DNA of 64,000 nt, taken from Motiliproteus sp047633175 (GTDB taxonomy: Bacteria; Pseudomonadota; Gammaproteobacteria; Pseudomonadales; Balneatricaceae). A program made the position numbers and the translations under genes. Of the stretch, positions 9,513-17,800 are shown in pieces. Under the pieces are notes generated by a model. That model was not told the origin of the DNA. It saw only the letters and a list, made by a program, of their open reading frames with translations, and did no database searches. Each line of letters opens with the position of its first letter. Positions within the stretch are counted from its first letter, which is position 1. The stretch lies in NCBI GenBank assembly GCA_047633175.1, contig JBLIEQ010000013.1, positions 49,512-113,511 of the forward strand. The letters run 5' to 3'.

Positions 9513-10046
9513 ATGCGATTACCTTTCAGAGATCGGAGTTTCGGACATCTGGGACTTAGCCTCGCACTTATCACCCTCCTCAGCCTCAGCAGTGGTTGCG
9601 GGCTGCAACTGCGCGGGGGCCTGGCGGTTCCCGAGCGCCTGCAGAGTCTCTACCTGCAGGGTGATGAGCGCAGCCCTATCTTCCAGACGGTAGAGCGCAG
9701 CTTTGAGTCCAGTGGTGTGACCCTGGTCAATAGCGCCGCACAGGCGCCCTACCAGATCAATCTGATCCGCGCACAGCATCAACGCCGCTCAGCATCTCTT
9801 AACGAAAACGCCAAGACCCAGGAATATGAGCTTCGCGCTCAATTGAGTTACAGCATCGAGGACAATAGCGGCGCCATCCTGGTCAAACCGACCGAGATCT
9901 ATACAGAACGCACCTACGGCTATGATGAGGACCACGTCAACGCCAAAGAGGCCGAAGAAGAGCTGCTGCTGCAGGAGATGCGTGAAAACCTAGCCCGGCA
10001 ACTAGTACGTCGTTATCTTAAGCTGGCCGAGATCAACAGCCGCTAA
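9513..10046 (+). CDS. lptE: LPS-assembly lipoprotein LptE
   Basis: LptE is the outer-membrane lipoprotein plug of the LptD translocon that delivers LPS to the cell surface. The 177-residue product has an N-terminal signal with lipobox LSSGC (Cys at about residue 29), followed by GLQLRGG, the start typical of LptE. Position between leuS and holA is the conserved location. The start is 2 bp after the leuS stop, indicating coupled expression. Confidence 0.94.
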   Translation: MRLPFRDRSFGHLGLSLALITLLSLSSGCGLQLRGGLAVPERLQSLYLQGDERSPIFQTVERSFESSGVTLVNSAAQAPYQINLIRAQHQRRSASLNENAKTQEYELRAQLSYSIEDNSGAILVKPTEIYTERTYGYDEDHVNAKEAEEELLLQEMRENLARQLVRRYLKLAEINSR

Positions 10047-10049
10047 ACG

Positions 10050-11069
10050 ATGAAACTCAAATCCGAACAGCTCGGCAATCATCTCAAGCAACCCCTGCAG
10101 CCGGTCTATCTTCTCAGCGGTGACGAACCGCTGCTGGTACTCGAAGCGGGCGATAAATTCCGCGTCGCAGCCCGGCAGCAGGGCTTCAGCGAGCGTGAAG
10201 TTTTTTATGCGGATGCCGGATTCAGCTGGGAGGCACTACTTCAGAGCAGCCAGAGCCTGTCACTGTTTTCCGATAAACAGCTTATCGAGCTGCATATCCC
10301 TAACGGTAAACCCGGTACGAAGGGGGCCGATATACTCGGGAAAATACTCGCCTGCCCCTCTCCCGACAACGTGATTGTGATCTACTGTCCTAAGCTAGAT
10401 GCTGCCGCCCAGCGCAGTGGCTGGTTTAAAAGCATCGACAACGTCGGTGTAATTATCCAGTTTTGGCCGGTAGAGACGCCGCGACTACCGCATTGGATCG
10501 AGCAGCGTTGTCAGAGTGCCGGACTGAGCATCGATACTGCGGCTGCTCAACTACTGGCCGATCGGGTGGAAGGGAATCTGCTGGCCGCGGCTCAGGAGAT
10601 TGAAAAGCTCAAATTGCTCGATGTCGGAAAGCCGATCAGCATCGAACAGATCATCGGCGGCGTCTCCGACAGTACGCGTTACAATCTGTTTGCGTTAATC
10701 GATGCGGCGCTCGAAGCAAAATCGTCCCGCAGCCTGAAAATACTTCAGGGGCTCCGTGCCGAGGGTACCGATGCGATTGCCCTGCTAGGCAGCCTGACCT
10801 GGGAGCTGAGAAAACTTCTCGAACTGAGCCAAAACCCGGGATCTATCTCAGAGATGCAGTATAAAAAACACCGCATCTGGGGCAACCGCAAAACCCTGGT
10901 AAACCAGGCATTACGCCGACTCCGCCCCACTCAGCTTAGCCAGATGCTGCAGCAGTGTGCCGCCATCGATCAAGCCATTAAAGGGATGCGCCCGGATGAT
11001 CCCTGGCTCTTGCTCAGCGCCCTGATACTCGAGTTCTCAGGCAAGCCCTGGGATTATCGGGCCTCCTAA
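10050..11069 (+). CDS. holA: DNA polymerase III delta subunit HolA
   Basis: HolA is the clamp-loader delta subunit, which opens the beta sliding clamp. The 339-residue protein is of normal length and begins MKLKSEQLGNHL, with LQPVYLLSGDEPLLV, the usual family opening. The lid/collar helices (RYNLFALIDAALE, GTDAIALLGSLTWELRKL) are recognisable. It is the last gene of the leuS-lptE-holA operon. The position downstream where other genes normally sit before lipA is occupied by the pilus cluster. Confidence 0.95.
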   Translation: MKLKSEQLGNHLKQPLQPVYLLSGDEPLLVLEAGDKFRVAARQQGFSEREVFYADAGFSWEALLQSSQSLSLFSDKQLIELHIPNGKPGTKGADILGKILACPSPDNVIVIYCPKLDAAAQRSGWFKSIDNVGVIIQFWPVETPRLPHWIEQRCQSAGLSIDTAAAQLLADRVEGNLLAAAQEIEKLKLLDVGKPISIEQIIGGVSDSTRYNLFALIDAALEAKSSRSLKILQGLRAEGTDAIALLGSLTWELRKLLELSQNPGSISEMQYKKHRIWGNRKTLVNQALRRLRPTQLSQMLQQCAAIDQAIKGMRPDDPWLLLSALILEFSGKPWDYRAS

Positions 11070-11315
11070 GGCTTTTTCTCGGCTATGTACCAGTCAGGTG
11101 TTGCGGAAGTTAATTCTGCATTATTGTCTTTTTAATCAAACTCCGGTTCCGCCTCCCGGCGGCTTCATTTCTTGGTAGCGACAAAGAAAGCATCCCCTAC
11201 TAAACCGCCCTGCGAGTACGCGCCTGCGGCGCTATGAAACCCAGCCCGAGGCTGACAGATTCGGATTCACTCGGCATGTCCTAAGTGCCTCGCCCTCAGG
11301 GCAACCTGCGGTTCT

Positions 11316-11341
11316 GCAAATCGGCTATCCTGCCGATTTGC
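11316..11341. repeat. Perfect 10-bp inverted repeat
   Basis: GCAAATCGGC and its exact reverse complement GCCGATTTGC flank a 6-nt loop. There is no T tract, so a simple terminator is unlikely. It lies inside a decayed-looking intergenic repeat. Confidence 0.6.
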
Positions 11342-11557
11342 CTGCCTCAGCTGCCAATCTCGCCATTGCCTGCAGGGACGCAGGTATGCCGTTGTTATCG
11401 AGAACTGGCAACGGCTAATGGCTCGACCCTGCGGGCCTTTTGCTGTCTGTATTTCATCGGCTTAGAATGGGGTTTTTCGTCATCCTGATACTTTGATTGC
11501 CGTTTCAAGCCTTTCAAAAAACTACTTAATCAACCACATAAATAAGTCAGTGACACT

Positions 11558-11585
11558 GTGGGAGCCTGCCTGCAGGCGATCTTTT
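11558..11585. repeat. REP-like element, family A copy 1
   Basis: GTGGGAGCCTGCCTGCAGGCGATCTTTT contains the palindrome GCCTGCAGGC. Near-copies occur at 20081-20110, after pilE, and in more degenerate form at 44313-44343. The element type resembles the REP sequences of Pseudomonas and relatives, which are often spread by RAYT transposases. Confidence 0.7.
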
Positions 11586-11654
11586 GGCTAGCGCGAGCTG
11601 CCGGTCGCACACTGAACTAGGACACAGCCTTTTTCTTCAACTATGTGTACCCAT

Positions 11655-11696
11655 GGGTAAGGTCTTTTATCGGGCACATGATGAAAGACCTTACCC
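11655..11696. repeat. Perfect 13-bp inverted repeat before the pilus operon
   Basis: GGGTAAGGTCTTT (11655-11667) and AAAGACCTTACCC (11684-11696) are exact reverse complements with a 16-nt loop. A third half-copy, AAAGACCTGACCC, follows 10 bp later. It looks like a remnant of a small repeat or MITE-like end, but it lies 155 bp upstream of the first pilin gene, so a regulatory role is possible. Confidence 0.7.
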
Positions 11697-11851
11697 CATA
11701 CCTCAAAGACCTGACCCATACTTCCTAGCCTTAACCCTGCGCTGGATCAACGCTTATATCACTGATAACGCCTAAGCTATATGGTGGATTCTATGACAAA
11801 TAGCGAGACAGATAACTGAACACGTAACCGAATAAACACTTGGATATTAAC

Positions 11852-12445
11852 ATGCGTCGTCTTTCAGGATTTACACTGATCGAATTGTTAATCACAGTAG
11901 CGATAGTAGCCATCCTGACCAGCCTGATGGCACCTGGCTTTAGCTCTTTTATCAAAGATAACCGCCTTTCGGGCCAGATCAACACCCTCATCGGCACTAT
12001 TCATCTGTCGCGCGGCGAAGCCGCCAACCGTCGCGCCATCGTCACCCTGTGCGCCAGCGACAATGGCGCAAACTGCAACAGCACCCATTGGGAAGATGGC
12101 TGGATCCTGTTCAGTGACGCCAACAATGACGGTAATGCGATTAAGGACGGTACCGATCAACTGCTGCGCTATCAGGAGCCGCTGGTCGGCGGCAACACCC
12201 TCAGGGCCACCGGTTTCAGTGGCAGTAATCTTGGCGTACTGCAGTTCAGTTCCACCGGCTTTATACTCGCTTCCTCCCCATCGCCCGGCACCCTCACCCT
12301 ATGCGATGACCGGGGAGCCCGTTTTGCCAAGGCAATCGTGGTTAATGTCTCCGGTGTATCCCGCTTAGCAGTAGACGAAGGCAGCTCTCTTAATGGCATT
12401 CTCAATGACCACAGGGGCAGTACGGGAGACCTGTCATGCCCTTAG
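11852..12445 (+). CDS. fimU: Minor pilin FimU/FimT (GspH-like)
   Basis: This is a minor pseudopilin that helps prime type IV pilus assembly in the inner membrane. The ATG at 11852 gives MRRLSG then FTLIELLITVAIVAIL, a class III prepilin signal cleaved between Gly6 and Phe7 by PilD. An upstream TTG at 11840 is less likely. The 197-residue length and the C-terminal GspH-like region fit the family. It is first in the operon fimU-pilV-pilW-pilX-pilY1-pilE and overlaps pilV by 10 bp. Confidence 0.9.
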   Translation: MRRLSGFTLIELLITVAIVAILTSLMAPGFSSFIKDNRLSGQINTLIGTIHLSRGEAANRRAIVTLCASDNGANCNSTHWEDGWILFSDANNDGNAIKDGTDQLLRYQEPLVGGNTLRATGFSGSNLGVLQFSSTGFILASSPSPGTLTLCDDRGARFAKAIVVNVSGVSRLAVDEGSSLNGILNDHRGSTGDLSCP

Positions 12446-12993
12446 CCCCCTGGCCACGACTGCGGGCCTGCCGCCAACAGGGCGTAAGTATGGTAGAGGT
12501 GCTGATCGCGCTGCTGTTGATGGTCACCACGCTGCTCGGTGCCACCGCTCTGCAGATCACCGGCCTGCAAACTAACCGCAGCGCCTATTACCGCACCCAA
12601 GCGAGCCTGCTCTCCTATGACATCGCCGACCGGATCCGCCTCAATGCCAGCTACGCCAGCGGCGATAACGACCGCTATAGCGTCGATACCGACACTCCTG
12701 CGACGCCTTCGGCCACCAGCTGCGCCAGCGGCGCCCTGGGATGCTCAAGCCAGAGTCTGCGCGACCTGGATATCCGCGAGTGGAGCGAGCATTTTATTGA
12801 CGTGACCGGTATCGGTCATGATAACGGCGATTACAAACCGGTGCTGCCCGGGGGTACCGGCAAGGTAACTGCCAGCGGTGCCCATTTCTCGATCCAGATT
12901 AGCTGGCAGGAACTGGATTGGAATATCGGTGGGGGCGCCAATAAAGCAGATACTACCAAAACCTTTACCCTTGACTTTACAGCGGCCCGTTAA
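12436..12993 (+). CDS. pilV: Minor pilin PilV
   Basis: The 185-residue product has a longer leader (MPLAPWPRLRACRQQG) followed by VSMVEVLIALLLMVTTLLG, the prepilin cleavage and hydrophobic N-terminal helix of PilV. PilV forms part of the minor pilin complex at the pilus tip with FimU, PilW, PilX and PilY1. The start overlaps fimU by 10 bp and the stop is 2 bp before pilW, showing tight coupling. Confidence 0.9.
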   Translation: MPLAPWPRLRACRQQGVSMVEVLIALLLMVTTLLGATALQITGLQTNRSAYYRTQASLLSYDIADRIRLNASYASGDNDRYSVDTDTPATPSATSCASGALGCSSQSLRDLDIREWSEHFIDVTGIGHDNGDYKPVLPGGTGKVTASGAHFSIQISWQELDWNIGGGANKADTTKTFTLDFTAAR

Positions 12994-12995
12994 CA

Positions 12996-14138
12996 ATGCA
13001 AGAACAGAGACTAGAATACAGATTCACTCCTCCCCCTGCTGCCAGGCAGCGGGGGCTGTCGATGGTCGAGCTGATGATCTCACTGGCGATCAGCTCCTTC
13101 CTGATGCTGGGCGTATTTCAGCTCTTTATCGGTAGCAGCAGCACGGAAAGAGTCGCCCATGCCTTCGCCCGGGTTCAGGAAAACGGCCGCCTAGCACTGG
13201 ATATTCTCAGTCGCAATCTGCGTATGGCCGGCTATCAGGGCTGTATCGATCCCGATATTGTCGATATGAACATCATCGCCGACGATGCCCCGACCCAGGA
13301 TATGACCGACCAGGCGATCTGGGGTTATGAGACCGACACCAGTGCCTGGGACCTGAGTAACAGGGACGATAGCCTGGACCCTATCAGCGGTGTTCACGAA
13401 GGCAGCGACCTGGTCTATCTCCAGTATGTCTCCCCAACAGGGGTCGCTGTGATCTGTGATGGTTCAGGCAACTCCTGCACCGCGGTGAATGCCAACATCA
13501 AGATTGATAACAACAGTATCGGTCTGAACAAATACGATCTCGCCATCGTGACCGATTGTGAGAGTGCTGATATGTTTCGCATCGTCAACAATGCCATGGA
13601 TAATGACAAGGTCACCCTGGCACACTCCAACGCCCATAACATCAGCAACAACCTCAGCAAAGCCTACAAAGATGATTCCCAGGTGATGGCCTTCGAGGCA
13701 CTGGCGTACTATGTCAAGGATACCGGCCGCAACAGCAGCCAAGGCGACGCTATCTATGCCCTGTACCAGTTTGACAGCACCTACCACGATGGGACGGTCA
13801 GCGCCGGCCATGTCAATGTCACCGGTCGCGAGCAGGAGCTGGTTGAGGGGATAGAGCAACTGCAGATCCTCTACGGCCAGCGGCTGAGTGACGGCAACCT
13901 GCGTTTTATCCCGGCCGACGGCAGCAACCTGGACTTTGCTCAAGTGGAAGCGATCCGCATCGGCGTGCTGGTCAGCTCCCCTGAAGCGGTGCTTAGCAGC
14001 AACGATAACGCCACCTATAAACTCCCCGGTGAGGATATTCAGCCGGCGGGCAGTATCGCTGCCGTTGCCACCCACCCTGTCGATCGCCGCCTGCGCCAGG
14101 TATTCAACAGCACCCTCGTGCTGAGGAACAGACAATGA
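12996..14138 (+). CDS. pilW: Minor pilin PilW
   Basis: The 380-residue protein has a prepilin signal RQRG/LSMVELMISLAISSFLML at about residues 17-40, with the Glu5 equivalent present, and a large C-terminal domain. The length matches PilW more than other minor pilins. It links the FimU-PilV pair with PilX-PilY1 in the known priming complex. The stop overlaps the pilX start (ATGA). Confidence 0.9.
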   Translation: MQEQRLEYRFTPPPAARQRGLSMVELMISLAISSFLMLGVFQLFIGSSSTERVAHAFARVQENGRLALDILSRNLRMAGYQGCIDPDIVDMNIIADDAPTQDMTDQAIWGYETDTSAWDLSNRDDSLDPISGVHEGSDLVYLQYVSPTGVAVICDGSGNSCTAVNANIKIDNNSIGLNKYDLAIVTDCESADMFRIVNNAMDNDKVTLAHSNAHNISNNLSKAYKDDSQVMAFEALAYYVKDTGRNSSQGDAIYALYQFDSTYHDGTVSAGHVNVTGREQELVEGIEQLQILYGQRLSDGNLRFIPADGSNLDFAQVEAIRIGVLVSSPEAVLSSNDNATYKLPGEDIQPAGSIAAVATHPVDRRLRQVFNSTLVLRNRQ

Positions 14139-14614
14139 ACCGCTCGCAGCAAGCCGTCCCTCACCAGCAGGGCTCTCACCAGCAAGGGATTGTGCTGGTA
14201 GTCTGCCTGCTGGTTATCGTCGTCGTAAGCATGATCGCAGCCACGATGATGAAAACCTCTGCGTTTGAGGAGAAGATGGCCCTCAATGCGCAAACCTATA
14301 ACCGCACCTTCCAGGCCGCCGAAAGCGCAATCGAGCTGGCGATTGAAACCGATAGTATGATGTTCGAGGCGACCGATGCCGCTGACAGCCTGTCGTCGGT
14401 GGTAACCCTGCCTATGCAGACCCCTGGGGTTACCGCAAGTGCCCAAACCGAATTTATCGGCCAGGGGATCGCCCCCGGCAACTCCATAGGCTCCGCCTCC
14501 ACCTATATGTACGAGGTCCTAGGGACCGGCGCGATGGACAACATGAACGCCACCACGGTGATCCGCCAGGGGTATTACCGTGTCAGTTTTGTCGCATCAA
14601 CGGATGATCTATAG
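14135..14614 (+). CDS. pilX: Minor pilin PilX
   Basis: The 159-residue product carries the PilX N-terminal signature QQG/IVLVVCLLVIVVVSMIAAT followed by AFEEKMALNAQTYNRTFQAAESAIELA. The usual Glu5 is absent (IVLVV), as expected for PilX, which sits at the pilus tip. The 3' end has been tandemly duplicated: a second, shifted copy of its last 110 bp lies downstream between this stop and pilY1. The stop at 14612-14614 is in the first copy. Confidence 0.88.
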   Translation: MNRSQQAVPHQQGSHQQGIVLVVCLLVIVVVSMIAATMMKTSAFEEKMALNAQTYNRTFQAAESAIELAIETDSMMFEATDAADSLSSVVTLPMQTPGVTASAQTEFIGQGIAPGNSIGSASTYMYEVLGTGAMDNMNATTVIRQGYYRVSFVASTDDL

Positions 14615-14868
14615 CGGGATAACCCCGGCAGGAGATGTTATGACCGTCAGCAATCAAAAAATCAGGGTTATCCTCAGCACCCCTATAAGTACGAGGTTCT
14701 GGGGACCGGCGCGATGGACAACATGAACGCCACCACGGTGATCCGCCAGGGGCTATTACCCTGTCCCGTGTCAGTTTTGTCGCATCAACGGATGATCTAT
14801 AGCGGGATAACCCCGGCAGGAGATGTTATGACCGTCATCAATCGAAAACTTAGGATTATCCTCAGCAG
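14499..14868 (+). repeat. Diverged tandem duplication of the pilX/pilY1 border
   Basis: Two copies of about 180-188 bp lie head to tail (about 14499-14682 and 14680-14868). Each contains the pilX tail (GACCGGCGCGATGGACAACA), its stop, the Shine-Dalgarno and the first codons of pilY1. Copy 2 has an 8-bp insertion after CGCCAGGGG and scattered substitutions. Copy 1 still has an ATG (14640) reading MTVSNQKIRVILST before it runs out of frame after 28 codons. Copy 2 holds the functional pilY1 start. Confidence 0.92.
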
Positions 14869-17800
14869 CCTGATCAGCACCTGGCTGATCTGCACCCCCG
14901 CCTGGGCCGATGATACCGAGATCTATTTCGGCGGCAGTAACAGCAGCACAATCAAGCCCAATGTCATGTTTATCCTCGACACCTCCGGCTCTATGGGATC
15001 CAAAGACGGCGGTAATATCAGCAGAATGGATCGAATGAAGCAGGCACTAACCAATGTGCTTAACAATGCCGAGGATATAAATGTCGGCTTGATGCGCTTT
15101 ACCAATCCTGGCGGACCGGTGCTCTACCCAGCCAGAGATATCGACCAGGCCCTCACAGGAGACACCACGAATTCTCTGATCACCGGTAACGTCGATGTCC
15201 GCATCGGCAGCGGCAACAACGATGCTGAAGAACTCTCTGATGGCACTGTACGCTTGAATTCGACCCTGTTAGAGATCCTAAATCCGGGCAGCGCAACCAT
15301 AAGCCGGACCGTTTCACACAGCAACGATGATGCCGAGCAGCCACTCGGCAGCAAGGCCAAACTCGATAGCACCGACCTGGAGATGCTGTACGAAGGAAAT
15401 ACCGAGCAGGTGATCGGGGTCCGCTTTCGCCTGGTCGATATTCCGCAAGGGACTCACATCAGCAACGCCTATCTGAGCTTCAGCGTAAAAAACCACTATG
15501 ACGGCGATCTGAGCGTACGTATCTTCGGGGAGGATACCGATAACGCGAGGGTATTTAGAAACAAAAAAAACAACCTGACCAAACGCAACCAGACCACGGC
15601 AAGTGTCGACTGGGATATCGCCGATGCTGACGCCCCTACGTCGGGCCAGCAGATGCAATCGGTCAATATCAGCACGATCGTTCAGGAAATCGTCAACCGT
15701 GATGGCTGGGTTGCTAACAACAAGATGGCCTTTATTATCGAACGCATCAGCGGTAGCAGCAGTGATAAGCGGCAGTTTCACTCCTTCGATTCCACCACTG
15801 ATAGCGATCTGCGACCCCAGCTGCATATCGACTATTCAGCCGCCAGCGGCTCAGGGGAGATGCAGACGGTAGGCCTGCGCTTTAACGATGTCAGCGTACC
15901 TCAGGGAGCCACGATCACCTCCGCCCGGCTTAAGCTCAGCGCCGGCGACTCCAATGCCGAATCGGCCAGCCTGACCTTCTGGGGCGAGCTCGCCGGGCAC
16001 AGCGACCCGTTTGACGTCAGCGTCCACAACCTCAGTGGGCGCACGCCCACCACGAACTCTGTCGGCTGGATCGGCACACCGGCCTGGAGCTATGGCAGCA
16101 CCTACACCGCTCCTGAGCTGTTAACCATTGCCCAGGAGATTGTAGATCTTTCAGTCTGGTGTGGCGGCAACAGCATGACGTTCTTCGTTAAAGGTAATGC
16201 TCAACGCATTATGCAAGCCTTCGAGAATGACGTCGACAAGGCGCCGGAACTGGAGATCAGTTATGACATCGATACGGTGGCTGAGGGTGCTTGTATCTAT
16301 CAACCGTACAGCTACAACATTCTCGCCGGTAGTGATGACGCCGAACAGGATCGTTCTACGATGCAGCTGAGCAGCTCGGATCTTGATCTGGGCGAGAAAA
16401 CAGTGGGGCTACGCTACAGTAGCATTCCACTGGCAGCCGATACCACCCTCTCCAACGCTTATATCGAGTTCACCGCCGATGCCGCCAACAGTGGTGCCAC
16501 CTCGCTGACCATCCGCGGCCACCTAAACGCCAACCCGACGACATTTACGACCGGCAGCAACAATATAAGCAACCGGACGCTGACCAGCGCAGCGGCATCC
16601 TGGACTCCCGAGACCTGGAATCAGAGCGGAGATACCCTCCAGTCGCCTAATATAGCCTCCATCATCAATGAGCTGACCGCCCAGAACGGCTGGGCTAGCG
16701 GCAATGCGATGGCGTTTATTATCGAGGGCAGCGGTCAGCGCCGCTCCGAATCCTACGACAGCAGCAATCTCGCTCCAAGGCTGGTGTTATACGCCAAGCC
16801 AAACGACGTCACGGCAACCTCCGGAACTGTTCGCAGCGAAATGATCGCAGCGGTTCAATCACTGCCTAATGATGGCTGGACCCCCATCGTAGATACCCTC
16901 TACGAAGCCGCACGCTATTACCGAGGAGAGCCGGTGGAATACGGCAGGAACCGAGGAACCGGCGGTAACAAACAGCTCAAGCGCATCTCACATACGGAAT
17001 CCTACGCCGGGGGCCTGGTGGTCTATCCCGATGGCTGTACGGCAGAAAACCCCGGCGCCAGCGACTGTGCAGGAGAGAGTCTTATCGATGCTGCCGACAG
17101 CGTGCCCACCTATATAACGCCCATTACCGAAGATTGTCAGGCCAACTATATCGTATTGCTGACCGATGGCCTGGCCAACCACAATAACTCGATCCAAAAG
17201 ATCAAAGATATGACGGGAGCTACCAGCTGCATCGGCAACGATAGCGACGAGACCTGTGGTATAGAGCTGATCGACTTCCTCCATACCCAGGACCAGCTCT
17301 CACGGGCACAAGATCAGATCATTAAGACCTATACGATAGGCCTGGAGTTCGAAACGGACTGGCTGACCAGCTTGGCCGAAACCGGTGGAGGATCGTTCTT
17401 CCAGGCAGAATCGGCCAGCGATCTGACCAGCGCCTTCGATACCATCATCAAGACCATCAAGGCGGTTAACACCACTTTTGTGCAGCCCAGTGTCACCATC
17501 AACCAGTTCAACCGTTTCTCCCACCGTGACGATGTCTACTTCTCACTGTTCAAGCCTCAGGAAACATCCAAATGGTACGGCAACCTGAAAAAATACCAAC
17601 TCAAAGGCAGCCCGGCGACGCTGTATGATAACCGCAGCCCTCAGCAGCCCGCGATCGATCCGCTGACCGGATTTTTTGGGATCGACTCCCGGAGTTTCTG
17701 GTCAGTAGACGAGGATGGCAACGCCGTCGAAAAAGGCGGTGCGGCAAGTAAGATCCCCGTGACTCGAAATCTCTATACCAATGTATCCGGCGCTGAACTC

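Larger units (their letters stand above)
11070..11851. other. Non-coding 780-bp gap with several inverted repeats
   Basis: No credible gene was seen here. The gap holds a GCAAATCGGC/GCCGATTTGC hairpin (11316-11341), a REP-like element (11558-11585) and a 13-bp inverted repeat (11655-11696). A stretch around 11160-11200 (GGCGGCTTCATTTCTTGG...ACAAAGAAAG) resembles the decayed intergenic repeats common in Pseudomonas relatives. Short ORFs here have no recognisable protein features. Confidence 0.6.

Noticed and set aside
14714..14827. Longer N-terminus for PilY1 starting at 14714
   Set aside because: This stretch is the duplicated pilX tail read in another frame; the ATG at 14828 has a good SD and a signal peptide.
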